Source of the DNA: an uncultured Treponema sp.
Lineage (GTDB): Bacteria; Spirochaetota; Spirochaetia; Treponematales; Treponemataceae
DNA: 5,918 nt
Direction: 5' to 3'
Assembly: GCA_946538795.1 (NCBI GenBank)
Contig: CAMNGY010000116.1
Span: 1-5,918 of the forward strand
Shown: positions 1 to 5,918 of the stretch, one piece after another
Layout: the number at the start of each line of letters is the position of its first letter
How positions within the stretch are numbered: position 1 is the first letter of the stretch
Notes under the pieces: model-generated
Told to the model about the DNA's origin: nothing
What the model saw: only the letters and a program-made list of their open reading frames with translations
Database searches by the model: none
Translations under genes and position numbers: made by a program

Positions 1-1
1 C

Positions 2-178
2 AACGACATGTCCTTCGCCATACAGCCGGCAATCAGCTATGCGGCCACCGACCAGCTTTCGTTCAACTTGGGGGCCAGCTTCTTCCGGCCCAGCCTGAAG
101 GATGACGACACAATCGGAAAATACGGACTTTACGAGGACCTGAGCTGCCTGTCGCTGGGAGCAAAGTTCTCGTTCTAG
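2..178 (+). CDS. C-terminal fragment of a probable outer-membrane beta-barrel protein
   Basis: The frame is open from the left edge and ends at TAG 176-178, giving the last 58 residues; the start lies outside the window. The fragment has alternating polar and hydrophobic stretches typical of barrel strands (for example ISYAATDQLSFNLGASFF) and ends in SLGAKFSF. A last strand finishing in an aromatic residue, especially Phe, is the usual C-terminal signal of outer-membrane proteins recognised by the BAM machinery. An outer-membrane location is therefore the best reading, but 58 residues do not identify the family, and a periplasmic beta-rich protein cannot be excluded. The gene converges with the lipoprotein gene at 371-1402, and a 22-bp repeat array starts 4 bp after its stop. 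No hairpin terminator other than the array is visible. Confidence 0.7.
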   Translation, partial: NDMSFAIQPAISYAATDQLSFNLGASFFRPSLKDDDTIGKYGLYEDLSCLSLGAKFSF

Positions 179-182
179 GGCT

Positions 183-363
183 GTTACCGCACCCGGTCAC
201 ATACGTTACCGCTCCTGGTCATACACGTTACCGCTCCCGGTCATACACGTTACCGCTCCCGGTCATACACGTTACCGCTCCCGGTCACATACGTTACCGC
301 ACTCTGTAACACACGTTACCGCTCCCGGTCACATACGTTATCGCACCCGGTCACATGCGTTAC
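183..363. repeat. Tandem array of eight 22-bp units plus a partial ninth, between convergent genes
   Basis: Units start at 183, 205, 227, 249, 271, 293, 315 and 337, with exact 22-bp spacing; a ninth begins at 359 and breaks off after GTTAC. The common head is GTTACCGCTCCCGGT, followed by a 7-base tail. The tail is CATACAC in units 2, 3 and 4, CACATAC in units 1, 5 and 7, CACATGC in unit 8 and AACACAC in unit 6. Units 3 and 4 are identical, as are 5 and 7. Unit 6 is the most diverged. Each typical head contains the inverted repeat ACCG-4 nt-CGGT. The array takes up nearly all of the 192 bp between the two stop codons (178 and 371). The period is two turns of DNA, so a bound protein would recur on about the same face. 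It may act as a bidirectional terminator or insulator, a protein-binding array or a simple variable-number repeat; the sequence does not decide which. Confidence 0.95.
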
Positions 364-370
364 GAGGCGG

Positions 371-1402
371 TTAGAAGCCTTTCCGTAAATCGCAGCCGGC
401 GATGCGCACGAGGAGGTCGCAGCCCTCGAAGCCGTAGGTCGCTTCCGCTATGACCAGGGCAAGCCTGTCCTCATAAGGATTTTTGATGCAGCCGCAGACA
501 AAGGCCTCGGGCCCCATGAACTCCCTGCCAGCAATGACCTTCTTGCTGTGCCCCCTGCCGTCCGTCACGATGCAGGAATAGCTCGTCAGCTCGAACATGT
601 CGTACATCATCTTGCCGGTGGCCTGGCTTTCTATGCTGGCGGACAGGGAAAGGCCGTCCGCGCTGTAGGGCATGCTCCTGTACTCGCAGGGAGAGATGAC
701 TATGCCGTATTCGGAAAGCTTTTTGTCTATCTGGCTGCCGTAGTCGGCCACGAAGCGTTTATGAAGCCCTTCCTCATAGCCGTAGGATTCATCGTCCGGG
801 GACTTGAGTTCCCAGAGGACTTCGTCGCTCACGAGGTCCTGCACGATGAAATACAGGTCTGTCCCGCCCTTGCCGTCCAGCTCGACTTCCTTAAAGAAAG
901 CCATCTTGCCGTCAGGGGAGAAGCCTGCCAGATACAGGGCGGAAAAGTCATGGTAGGACATGGAAAGAAAATTGTCGCGCTCAGGAAGATAGCAGGTCGG
1001 CTCGATGCGGGCGGAGTCAAAGTCAAAAGAGGATATGCTGCGGGCAGAAGCCTGAACAGGCGGAACCGTGCCCTGGCTTGCCCCGTCCTTGCCGGACTGC
1101 TCTGCGGGGGCGGGAACAGGCGGAAGGTCAGGCGCAGAGACGCCCTCCGTCTGGGGGGCCGCCCCGTCCTTGCCGGACAAACCAGAGGGGACGCCGGTAG
1201 AGGAAGCCTCGCCTTCCTTCTTGGGGTCCGTCCAGGTGGCCGCGCTCTCTTCCCGGCCGCCCTCAGCCCCAGCACCAGCCTGTATCAGCCCCTGCGAGGA
1301 GGAGCTTTCCTGACCGCCCGCACCATCCTGCCGCCTGGCGGTACAGGATGCACAGAGCAGGACGGCCAGCATAAGGCAGAGTGCCCGCATCAGCCCGCTC
1401 AT
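371..1402 (-). CDS. Lipoprotein of unknown function with a long low-complexity linker
   Basis: This is a 343-residue product. Residues 1-20 form a short lipoprotein signal peptide: basic Arg6, a hydrophobic core, then a relaxed spirochaete-type lipobox LCAS-Cys20. After lipidation it should be anchored in a membrane facing the periplasm or cell surface. Residues about 21-120 are a Gly/Ala/Ser/Pro/Glu-rich linker with repeated motifs (SGKDGA at 76-81 and 103-108; PPVP/PPVQ at 94 and 114). Residues about 121-343 form a folded domain with short beta-strand-like stretches, including FSPDGKMAFFKE (161-172) and DLYFIVQDLVSDEVLWEL (182-199), which recall TolB/WD-type propeller blades; I see too few blades to call a propeller. 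It contains several Cys residues (239, 277, 303, 305, 328, 337). The start at 1402 is favoured over Met5 because GGGAG lies 7 nt upstream (1410-1414). It sits 20 bp after the chemoreceptor gene and is probably co-transcribed with it. No family was recognised. Confidence 0.85.
   Translation of the reverse strand: MSGLMRALCLMLAVLLCASCTARRQDGAGGQESSSSQGLIQAGAGAEGGREESAATWTDPKKEGEASSTGVPSGLSGKDGAAPQTEGVSAPDLPPVPAPAEQSGKDGASQGTVPPVQASARSISSFDFDSARIEPTCYLPERDNFLSMSYHDFSALYLAGFSPDGKMAFFKEVELDGKGGTDLYFIVQDLVSDEVLWELKSPDDESYGYEEGLHKRFVADYGSQIDKKLSEYGIVISPCEYRSMPYSADGLSLSASIESQATGKMMYDMFELTSYSCIVTDGRGHSKKVIAGREFMGPEAFVCGCIKNPYEDRLALVIAEATYGFEGCDLLVRIAGCDLRKGF
1080..1178. repeat. Short direct repeats inside the lipoprotein linker
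   Basis: An 18-bp sequence, GCCCCGTCCTTGCCGGAC on the plus strand, occurs exactly at 1080-1097 and 1161-1178. The copies are 81 bp (27 codons) apart, so both encode the same in-frame SGKDGA peptide. A second repeat, GAACAGGCGGA, occurs at 1054-1064 and 1114-1124, 60 bp (20 codons) apart, and encodes the PPV motif. The identity at DNA level suggests recent duplication or slippage within the linker rather than selection on the peptide alone. Both spacings keep the reading frame. Confidence 0.8.
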
Positions 1403-1409
1403 ATAACTG

Positions 1410-1414
1410 CTCCC
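1410..1414 (-). promoter_or_regulatory. Ribosome binding site of the lipoprotein gene
   Basis: Read on the minus strand, GGGAG is followed by 7 nt and then ATG (1402-1400). It lies entirely in the 20-bp gap after the chemoreceptor stop codon (1425-1423). It fixes Met1 as the start and supports translation from a shared transcript. Confidence 0.8.
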
Positions 1415-1422
1415 GGATCGAA

Positions 1423-3510
1423 TCAGACCTTGAAGAGGTCTATCTGCGCGCCGATCTTGCCTATGGCGGTGTGGACCTGCTCGGAAATGTCGGCCAGTGC
1501 CGTGCCGCTCTCGCTTATCTTCTTGGCTCCGGTGGCCATATCGTCCATGCCGTCCTTCATGGCCATGGACGAAGCCTGAAGCTCCTGCACCTCCTGCAGG
1601 ATCAGCTTGTTGCCGCGCGACATCTCCTCGGATGCGGTCTTGACCTCAAGCGTTGAGTCGTTCATGCTCCTCAGGGCCTCGGTAATCTGGCGGGAACCGT
1701 GGTTCTGCTCCTCCATGGCGGCCTTTATCTGGATGACCAGCTGGTCGGTTTCCTTTATCTTCTCGGACACGATGGAGAAAGAGCGGCTGGAAGCGGAGGA
1801 TGCGGTGACGACATCGCCGATGGACTCCTTTATCTTGTTCAGCTGGTCTCCGATCGTCTTGGACTGGGCTGACGATGTCTCGGAAAGCTTACGGATCTCG
1901 TCGGCGACGACCGCGAATCCCTTTCCGGCCTCACCGGCATGGGCGGCCTCGATTGCGGCGTTCATGGCGAGCAGGTTGGTCTGCGATGCGATTGACGAGA
2001 TCGCCATGTTCGCGTCCTGCAGCATCTTGCTCTGGGACTCAATCTGGAGGATTTTCTCGTTCACGTCGTTCTGCAGGTTGAATCCCTGGGTGGCGTTCTT
2101 CTCCAGCTCGTCGAATGACCCGGCCATCCGCTCGACGGAGTTGTTGACGGAGCTTATGTTGCCAATCATCTGCTCGACGGCGACGGAAGCCTGGTTCACG
2201 CTGCCGGACTGGTTCTCTATCATCTTGTTCAGGGACTCGATGTTGGAGGAAATCTGGTTCACCGCGCCCGCAGTCTGCTGGACGCAGGAGGTCTGCCGCT
2301 CTATGTTGGACGAGATGCTGTCTATGTTGGCGATGATGCGGGTTATGGCCTTGGACGAGTCGGCCGCAGTCTCGGCCATGGAGTCACCGAAGCTGATAAG
2401 CTCGTCCTTGGACTTCTTGGTCTCGGAGATGATGTTGTGCAGCTTGTCGCAGAACTTGTTGAAGGTTATGACCAGCTGGCCTATCTCGTCGCGGATAAGC
2501 AACTTGACCCGGCGGGTCAGGTCTGCCTCTCCGGTCGCCATGTCGTTCAGCTGGTTGGTCACGTTGGAGATACGCCACATGAGCCAGCGGATGAAGAGGT
2601 AGCTCAGGATCATCAGGGCGACGACTATGAAGATGACTACCGGAATGATTATCGCTATGGTCGCATTCTTGGTTTTCTTCAAATCCTCTATGCTCTTGGC
2701 GATGAAGAGCATTCCCGTAATCGTCCCGTCATCGTTCTTGAGCGGGGCGTAGACCGTGTAGCAGCGGTTGCCGGCAATCGTGTTCTCGCCGACATAGGTG
2801 TTGCCCTTCTTGAGGACATCGCTCACGATGTCGGCATTGGCCAGCTTGGTTCCCTCGACGCTCTTGCCGTGCTGGTCCTTGAGCGAGGACTTGACGCGCA
2901 GGTCGCCCTGGAATATCGTGCACTCGCAGTCGAAGCCGTTCTTTATGACCCCGATGAAGTCGTCGGTCGTCAGGTCGTAGACAAAGACCGAGGCTCCGAT
3001 GACGGAAGCGCCGCTCTTGATCGGGTAGGCTGATACGGCCCCGTAGGGGGAATTATAGATCGGCTCGTAGGAGTCGGCCTGCTGGCCGGACAGGGCCTTC
3101 TTGACGGCATACACGGAAGAAAGGTCCGTCCCCTTGGGGATGCCGTTCGCGCCCCCGGCCAGAACCTTTCCGTTCCTGTCAACGAAGGCCATGAACTCGT
3201 AGTCCAAGCTATCATCGTAGAACTTGGTTATCTTATCCAATGCCTGGATATCCCTGTTCTGGACGGCGGCCTGCACATCCCCGCTGTTTGCGGACACTGC
3301 GGCACCGTAGTCCAGCGTGATTACCCAGTCAACCAGGATACGGGCGGCACCTTTCGCCGTATGAGCAATGCTCGACTCGGCATCCGTGATTTGCTTCCGG
3401 TCAAAGACGACTATGGTCAATGTCGCGACCACGACGCAGCTGAATATGATGACGGCACCGACCAAGGCGACCAGTTTGGTCGCTATCTGTATGTCTTTCT
3501 TATCTGCCAT
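1423..3510 (-). CDS. Methyl-accepting chemotaxis protein with periplasmic Cache-type sensor and HAMP domain
   Basis: This 695-residue product is a complete transmembrane chemoreceptor, which senses a ligand outside the inner membrane and controls the CheA-CheW kinase complex. TM1 spans about residues 13-35. The periplasmic sensor, about 38-281, matches the Cache_3-Cache_2 style: [12 protein letters not shown] near 199-210, then [39 protein letters not shown] near 233-271. TM2 is about 283-307 and HAMP about 308-361 (GEADLTRRV, then DEIGQL). The rest is a long coiled coil with the conserved hairpin tip at about 514-540 ([16 protein letters not shown], then [11 protein letters not shown]). About 24 heptads lie on each side of the tip, which suggests the 48-heptad class. 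There is no C-terminal CheR-docking pentapeptide; the protein ends DLFKV. The sensor carries three Cys residues (195, 197, 250). The ligand cannot be read from the sequence. The start ATG follows AGGGAG at 3523-3528 with a rather long 12-nt spacer. The downstream lipoprotein gene is probably in the same transcript. Confidence 0.97.
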   Translation of the reverse strand: MADKKDIQIATKLVALVGAVIIFSCVVVATLTIVVFDRKQITDAESSIAHTAKGAARILVDWVITLDYGAAVSANSGDVQAAVQNRDIQALDKITKFYDDSLDYEFMAFVDRNGKVLAGGANGIPKGTDLSSVYAVKKALSGQQADSYEPIYNSPYGAVSAYPIKSGASVIGASVFVYDLTTDDFIGVIKNGFDCECTIFQGDLRVKSSLKDQHGKSVEGTKLANADIVSDVLKKGNTYVGENTIAGNRCYTVYAPLKNDDGTITGMLFIAKSIEDLKKTKNATIAIIIPVVIFIVVALMILSYLFIRWLMWRISNVTNQLNDMATGEADLTRRVKLLIRDEIGQLVITFNKFCDKLHNIISETKKSKDELISFGDSMAETAADSSKAITRIIANIDSISSNIERQTSCVQQTAGAVNQISSNIESLNKMIENQSGSVNQASVAVEQMIGNISSVNNSVERMAGSFDELEKNATQGFNLQNDVNEKILQIESQSKMLQDANMAISSIASQTNLLAMNAAIEAAHAGEAGKGFAVVADEIRKLSETSSAQSKTIGDQLNKIKESIGDVVTASSASSRSFSIVSEKIKETDQLVIQIKAAMEEQNHGSRQITEALRSMNDSTLEVKTASEEMSRGNKLILQEVQELQASSMAMKDGMDDMATGAKKISESGTALADISEQVHTAIGKIGAQIDLFKV

Positions 3511-3551
3511 AGAAAATTAATACTCCCTGTTCTCATACGGTTTGTCGTTCG

Positions 3552-3580
3552 ATTATAACTTGTATTCCCTAGTTCTGCAA
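3552..3580 (-). promoter_or_regulatory. Sigma70-type promoter for the chemoreceptor gene
   Basis: On the minus strand, TTGCAG (3580-3575) is followed by a 17-bp spacer and an exact TATAAT (3557-3552). The -10 box is perfect and the spacing ideal, while the -35 box matches TTGACA only at its TTG. Transcription should start near 3545, giving a leader of about 35 nt before the ATG at 3510. The -35 box begins only 16 bp beyond the stop of the 588-residue gene (3599-3597), and no terminator hairpin is visible between them, so read-through could add to expression. Confidence 0.65.
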
Positions 3581-3596
3581 GAATAAAATAAGCACG

Positions 3597-5363
3597 TCAG
3601 CCCCCGTTCTTCTTGTCCGGGTCCTCTATGGCCTGAAGCTTGCTTATGAAATCGAATGCGCAGAAAAAGCTAAGCCTCATGTCCTTAAGCTTTTCCTGCA
3701 CGTTCCCCATCCTGCGCAGGATCTTGCTTATGTTGACGATGCATCCGTAGGGGGGGACGCCCCTGCCGGAAACGAAGCCCGTGATCAGCTGGTCCAGATC
3801 GCTGCACATGGACTTGAAGAGCTTTATGATGCGGGCGCAGTCATCGTCTATTTCCGCGATGATCATGTTTATGTGGCCCAAAGAATTCTCGTTGCGGGTC
3901 TTTATGCCTTCAAAGACGGAAAATTCCGCCGCATAGCCACCGGACGAGGACAGGTCCGTCGTAAGGGTGTCCAAGTAGTTGTTCACCTGCTCGAATTTGT
4001 CCAGGGCAGCGGACAGCTGCTTCTGGTTCTTCTTCACGGAGAAGTCGCCCTCCAGGGATATGCCTTTCAGGACTGTCATGTACTCCGTGAAATACTGCCG
4101 CACGAAATGGTTCACGAAGCCTATGGAAAGGGAATTGACGGGCTTCGCGCCGGTCCAGAGCTTTTCCCAGGGACGATAGGGGAACAGGGGGAATGCCTGC
4201 ATCTTGAAGTATTCATGAAGGAGGCCCTTCAGCCGCTCCTTCTCGCGGTCTGCCCTCCAGTCCTGCAGGCGCTTCTCGAAATTCTTCTTAACACATTCGG
4301 AGAACTTCTCCAGCCAGTCCTCCCCGCCCCCGGCCGGCTGGGCCACATACAGATAGTTGTTGAGCACGACCTTGGCTATCTTTTCCATGGGGGCATTGCT
4401 CACGAACATCTCGATTATGGCAATCTGGGACGAGGCGAGGGCACGGAAGTTCCTCTCCTTGAGCGCGTTGCTGTCGCTTTCGGACATGTTCGGGTCTTCC
4501 GCCGTATCCTGGAGGAAGAGGACGAAAGCCCCGATGAGCCGCTCGTCTATGTGCACGTAGTTGCACATGACCCTGGCGAATTCGTCTATATCCCCCCTCA
4601 TCTGGCTGAAAAGGCAGGCATACATCTGATCGGGGGTCGCCGAGAAACGGCGGATGATTCTGTCAAAGGGCAGCTTCACGAAAGTCCCCAGCCAGCAGAG
4701 CATCTGCGCGTACTGGTACATATCCCGCTGGTTCTCCATTCCCAGCGAGCACAGGCCTTCCAGCAATGTCTGCCTCAGTTCCTTTATGTTGGCTTCATCC
4801 AGCGGATCCGAAAGGCGGAACTGGTAGGGGTCGGAATCAGCCTCAATCTGCTCGACTATGCCGGGCATGAGGATTTTGGAAAGCTCCACATAAAAGTAGC
4901 CCGGGTTCCGGTCAAAAATCTTTATATAGGGCCTGAAGAACTCTGATGCCTTGGCAAGGAGAAGCAGCTTGTCATAGAAGGAGTTGAAAAGAATCTTCCG
5001 CCTGTACACGATAAGGTCAGGATAGTGCCGCTCAATGTCATGCGCAAGCTCCGACACAAGGGTTTCGTTGTAGATTTCCTCTACGGACATATCGCTGAAA
5101 ATGGACTTTATCCATATCAAGAAGCGGAGGAAAAAAGGCTCCCGCCTCAGCTTCAGGGAAAATTCCCTGCGCTCCTCCTCCGTTTCGGCAGCATCCTTCC
5201 GTTTCTTTTTGGTCAGGCCTGCCGGCTCCTCTTCCTGAGGAAGCTGCCCCTTCATCTTGTCCAGCATGTCCTTACGCTCGCCGGAGCTTATGCTTTGGGC
5301 AAGTCTTTCAAGGTTGCTGTTGTTTTTTACATTTTCTTCACTCTTTTTCTTATTGTGTACCAT
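3597..5363 (-). CDS. Large soluble protein of unknown function, resembling a spirochaete-restricted family (DUF5312-like)
   Basis: The product has 588 residues, no signal peptide and no clear transmembrane span, so it is probably cytoplasmic. Residues 1-75 are highly charged and likely disordered (KKKRK at 52-56, then acidic EEE runs). A hydrophobic, amphipathic stretch, PFFLRFLIWIKSIFS (76-90), could touch the membrane. The remainder looks largely alpha-helical, with many aromatic residues; residues 351-388 are rich in Lys, Arg and Glu and may form a coiled coil. I see no catalytic or nucleotide-binding motif. From memory, the overall make-up resembles the spirochaete protein family DUF5312; this was not checked and the function of that family is unknown. 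The ATG at 5363 is the earliest possible start because an in-frame TAG lies four codons upstream. Its ribosome binding site is poor: AAAGG ends only 2 nt before the ATG. It is followed by the chemoreceptor gene on the same strand, which has its own promoter. Confidence 0.85.
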   Translation of the reverse strand: MVHNKKKSEENVKNNSNLERLAQSISSGERKDMLDKMKGQLPQEEEPAGLTKKKRKDAAETEEERREFSLKLRREPFFLRFLIWIKSIFSDMSVEEIYNETLVSELAHDIERHYPDLIVYRRKILFNSFYDKLLLLAKASEFFRPYIKIFDRNPGYFYVELSKILMPGIVEQIEADSDPYQFRLSDPLDEANIKELRQTLLEGLCSLGMENQRDMYQYAQMLCWLGTFVKLPFDRIIRRFSATPDQMYACLFSQMRGDIDEFARVMCNYVHIDERLIGAFVLFLQDTAEDPNMSESDSNALKERNFRALASSQIAIIEMFVSNAPMEKIAKVVLNNYLYVAQPAGGGEDWLEKFSECVKKNFEKRLQDWRADREKERLKGLLHEYFKMQAFPLFPYRPWEKLWTGAKPVNSLSIGFVNHFVRQYFTEYMTVLKGISLEGDFSVKKNQKQLSAALDKFEQVNNYLDTLTTDLSSSGGYAAEFSVFEGIKTRNENSLGHINMIIAEIDDDCARIIKLFKSMCSDLDQLITGFVSGRGVPPYGCIVNISKILRRMGNVQEKLKDMRLSFFCAFDFISKLQAIEDPDKKNGG

Positions 5364-5484
5364 GACCTTTCTCTATTTTCGCATTAAAAGGCAATCTTGT
5401 AAAGTCATTTTTGACCCCGCCCCTTTATCTTTATGCGATTACGTGCTATAAATTGAGGAAACAAAGATTCACACAAAGGTTTAT
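5364..5484. promoter_or_regulatory. Divergent intergenic region with weak promoter candidates on both strands
   Basis: This 121-bp, AT-richer gap separates divergent starts. On the plus strand, TATAAA (5447-5452) with the weak -35 TTTATC (5424-5429) at 17-bp spacing could serve the glycosyltransferase. A better -35-like TTGACC (5411-5416) lies too far from that box to pair with it. On the minus strand, TTTACA (5403-5398) and GAAAAT (5380-5375) are 17 bp apart and could serve the 588-residue gene, but would leave a leader of only a few bases. A small inverted repeat, GTCA-TTTT-TGAC, spans 5404-5415 between the two candidates. None of these matches is strong enough to be certain, although divergent start codons require at least one promoter for each direction. 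Confidence 0.4.
5475..5479 (+). promoter_or_regulatory. Ribosome binding site of the glycosyltransferase gene
   Basis: AAAGG lies 5 nt before the ATG at 5485. A second purine-rich site, GAGG at 5455-5458, is too far upstream to serve this start and has no suitable start codon of its own. Confidence 0.6.
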
Positions 5485-5918
5485 ATGAAGAAGATAAGCA
5501 TCCTGGTACCATGCTACAACGAGCAGGATAACGTGGTTCCTATGGGCAAGGCCCTTACCCAGCTCATGCAAGAAAAGCTTTCGGGCTACGACTATGAAAT
5601 CATATTCATAGACAACGACTCCACGGACGGAACGCGGGCGCTGCTCCGCCAGATGTGCGGCCAGGACAAGAAGATAAAGGCCATCTTCAACGCCCGCAAC
5701 TTCGGCCAGTTCAACTCCCCCTATTACGGCCTGTCCCAGACCGAGGGGGACTGCACGGTCATGCTCTGCTGCGACTTCCAGGACCCGGTGGACCTGATCC
5801 CCACATTCGTCCAGAAATGGGAGGAAGGGGCAAAGATAGTCGCGGGAATCAAGACCCAGAGCGACGAGAACCGCTCTGTCCGCTTCCTGAGGACCTGCTA
5901 CTACAAGATAATACACAA
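5485..5918 (+). CDS. Family 2 glycosyltransferase, GtrB/DPM1-like, 5' part
   Basis: The first 144 residues are present; the gene runs off the right edge. It is an inverting GT-A-fold transferase that in this family uses a nucleotide sugar and usually a polyprenyl phosphate acceptor at the inner membrane. Visible landmarks, in order, are ISILVPCYNEQDNV (4-17, nucleotide-binding start of the fold), YEIIFIDNDSTDGT (37-50, equivalent to the usual DDGSTDGT), NARNFGQ (69-75, like the SRNFG of this subfamily) and LCCDFQDPVDLIP (94-106, equivalent to DADLQDPPELIP). Full-length relatives have about 310-330 residues with two C-terminal membrane helices, which lie outside the window. In the metal-binding D-x-D the first Asp is replaced by Cys95, while Asp97 and the QDP that follows are kept. 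The donor and acceptor cannot be told from this part. It is transcribed away from the 588-residue gene. Confidence 0.92.
   Translation, partial: MKKISILVPCYNEQDNVVPMGKALTQLMQEKLSGYDYEIIFIDNDSTDGTRALLRQMCGQDKKIKAIFNARNFGQFNSPYYGLSQTEGDCTVMLCCDFQDPVDLIPTFVQKWEEGAKIVAGIKTQSDENRSVRFLRTCYYKIIH

Noticed and set aside
205..270. Minus-strand 12-codon mini-ORFs repeated in the array (ATG-ACC ... TAA across neighbouring units, with GGGAG 11 nt before the next ATG).
   Set aside because: They arise automatically from the repeat, occur only for one tail variant, and lie beyond the stop codon of the lipoprotein gene with no promoter of their own.
183..363. CRISPR array.
   Set aside because: The units are directly adjacent with no unique spacers, are only 22 bp long, and no cas gene is present.
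179..388. Read-through extension of the left-edge gene: after TAG 176-178 the same frame stays open for 69 codons through the repeat array to TAA 386-388.
   Set aside because: The repeat has no stop in any plus-strand frame, so an open frame is expected by composition. The protein already has a natural outer-membrane ending in Phe at 175, and the extension would overlap the convergent gene.
548..1579. Long plus-strand open frame of 343 codons opposite the lipoprotein and the end of the chemoreceptor gene.
   Set aside because: It straddles two well-supported minus-strand genes, has no ribosome binding site or recognisable domain, and is explained by the GC-rich codon use of the opposite strand.
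1607..2602. Long plus-strand open frame opposite the signalling part of the chemoreceptor.
   Set aside because: It is an antisense shadow of a strongly conserved coiled-coil domain; its translation is compositionally odd and matches nothing.
3873..4946. Plus-strand open frame of 357 codons opposite the 588-residue gene.
   Set aside because: It is a shadow frame, rich in Gly, Val, Leu and His as expected for antisense translation, with no plausible start signal.
5404..5415. Inverted repeat GTCA-TTTT-TGAC as an operator between the divergent genes.
   Set aside because: Four-base arms are expected often by chance and no regulator gene is nearby, so it is noted only within the intergenic entry.
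5446..5916. Minus-strand open frame opposite the glycosyltransferase.
   Set aside because: The plus strand carries clear family 2 glycosyltransferase motifs in order; the opposite frame has none.

Overview
The window looks like a chromosomal piece of a spirochaete, most likely a Treponema of fairly high GC. This is inferred from protein style: a Cache-type chemoreceptor with a HAMP domain, a large soluble protein that resembles a spirochaete-restricted family, a lipoprotein with a relaxed lipobox, and an outer-membrane-type C-terminus. No rRNA or other marker gene is present, so the genus is an inference.

Layout, left to right. (1) Positions 2-178 (+) hold the last 58 codons of a gene whose product ends like an outer-membrane beta-barrel. 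(2) Positions 183-363 are a tandem array of eight 22-bp units plus a partial ninth. It fills almost the whole gap between two convergent stop codons and is the least ordinary element here. (3) Three genes lie on the minus strand, in the order of transcription from right to left: a 588-residue soluble protein of unknown function (5363-3597), a 695-residue methyl-accepting chemotaxis protein (3510-1423) and a 343-residue lipoprotein (1402-371). (4) Positions 5364-5484 are a divergent intergenic region. (5) From 5485 (+) to the window edge is the 5' part of a GtrB/DPM1-like family 2 glycosyltransferase.

How they may work together. The chemoreceptor and lipoprotein genes are separated by only 20 bp, and those 20 bp contain the lipoprotein ribosome binding site, so the two are probably one transcript. 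A sigma70-type promoter with an exact TATAAT box lies just after the stop of the 588-residue gene and should drive this pair; read-through from the upstream gene is also possible because no terminator is visible there. The lipoprotein could be a periplasmic partner of the receptor, but that rests on gene order alone. The 588-residue gene and the glycosyltransferase diverge from a shared 121-bp region and need not be related.

No RNA gene, insertion sequence, CRISPR array or phage gene was seen. No gap without a gene exceeds 300 bp. Apart from the 22-bp array, the region reads as ordinary chromosomal sequence.
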